Assembly: GCA_964439815.1 (NCBI GenBank)
Contig: CAYTPO010000032.1
Span: 1-15,200, forward strand
From: JALSHZ01 sp964439815
Lineage (GTDB): Bacteria; Pseudomonadota; Gammaproteobacteria; UWMA-0217
DNA length: 15,200 bases
Direction: 5' to 3'
Program-made: the position numbers and the translations under genes
Notes under the pieces: generated by a model
Seen by the model: the letters and a program-made list of their open reading frames with translations, nothing else
The model's database searches: none
What the model was told of the DNA's origin: nothing
Shown here: in pieces, positions 14,866 through 15,200 of the stretch
Numbering within the stretch: position 1 is the first letter of the stretch
Layout of the letters: every line of letters starts with the position of its first letter

Positions 14866-15058
14866 TCGTCTTATTCAAGAAAAACGTTTATGATCTATCG
14901 GGACTTGACAAGTAACTACCCCGTTTCACCCAAATGGTGAGAGGCTTCAGCCTGTCACGGCCCTGGCTTGTTCTGGCACGCCTACGCTCGCGCTTCACTC
15001 AAGTTTTGCATTACGTTTTTTTGGCGAACAGAAAATGCGACTCGCTCGATTACTGCCT
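14866..15058 (+). mobile_element. B-family element, degenerate third copy
   Basis: A worn terminal repeat (cgtcttattcaag, 14867-14879) leads into a poorly conserved stretch. The conserved core follows from 14921 (ccgtttcacccaaatggtga, then gaggcttcagcctgtcacgg), nearly identical to the copies at 7638-7568 (minus) and 12433 (plus). The tail, from about 15005, is unlike both other copies. It ends where the D element begins. It has the same orientation as the copy at 12361. Confidence 0.65.
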
Positions 15059-15200
15059 GGGAGGCTGTCCGAGAATAGGAGTCGTAGCGAGGGAAAGCCA
15101 TTTTAGGTCATTTTTTTCACTGATTTGAGGAGAATATTGGTTATATTTGACGAAAATCAGGGGGGAAAAGGGCCAAAATGGCTTTCCCGCAGTAGGCTCC
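15059..15200. mobile_element. D-family inverted-repeat element, cut by the window end
   Basis: The left arm runs from ggaggctgtccgagaatagg to gggaaagccatttt. The right arm, from gggccaaaatggctttccc to gcagtaggctcc, is its inverse, apart from a few bases. About 60 AT-rich bases separate the arms. The last part of the right end is expected just beyond 15200. There is no coding capacity. A half copy lies at 10129-10180. Confidence 0.7.

Noticed and set aside
7312..15200. CRISPR array or integron attC array formed by the repeats
   Set aside because: The repeats are few, widely spaced, in mixed orientation and have transposon-like inverted ends. There are no regular spacers, cas genes or integrase.

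Overview
The window looks like a chromosomal accessory region of a Gammaproteobacterium. Supporting signs are a RstA/RstB-like two-component pair, Gram-negative lipoproteins, an outer-membrane barrel ending in Phe, a bacterial tRNA-Ser(GGA) with encoded CCA, and a full-length OvoA-type ovothiol enzyme. I cannot name the genus. A marine or sulfur-cycling lineage is only a guess.

Left part (1-5165, all +): an IS21-family transposase (IstA) remnant on the minus strand runs up to the start of an OmpR-family response regulator (321-1022). Its histidine kinase partner follows (1108-2418). Next come two secreted lipoproteins, probably co-transcribed: an S33-type alpha/beta-hydrolase peptidase (2520-4091) and a PDZ-containing M48 zinc protease (4128-5165). 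Together they suggest envelope-stress sensing beside envelope proteolysis, but the regulatory link is inference.

Middle (5166-6608): about 0.85 kb with no convincing gene, ending in a degraded copy of a tRNA 3' end, a rho-independent terminator and tRNA-Ser(GGA) on the minus strand. A 63-residue cysteine-rich zinc-ribbon-like gene lies further along on the minus strand. A divergent sigma70-like promoter with a perfect palindromic operator drives a TetR-family regulator.

Right part (6609-12302): the TetR gene is followed by an RND/MMPL-type inner-membrane exporter (7730-10015), a LolA-like periplasmic protein (10259-11041) and an outer-membrane barrel (11106-12302). The last three span inner membrane, periplasm and outer membrane, so they plausibly form one envelope export or lipid-trafficking route. 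The intergenic spaces here are occupied almost entirely by small non-autonomous inverted-repeat elements of at least four families (called A to D here). One supplies the last codons of tetR, one ends just before the exporter ribosome-binding site, and one starts at the exporter stop codon.

Far right (12303-15200): a partial B element, the ovoA-type gene (12740-14842), another partial B element and a D element cut by the window end. The most unusual aspect of the window is this mosaic of small elements placed exactly at gene boundaries around the three-compartment envelope operon.
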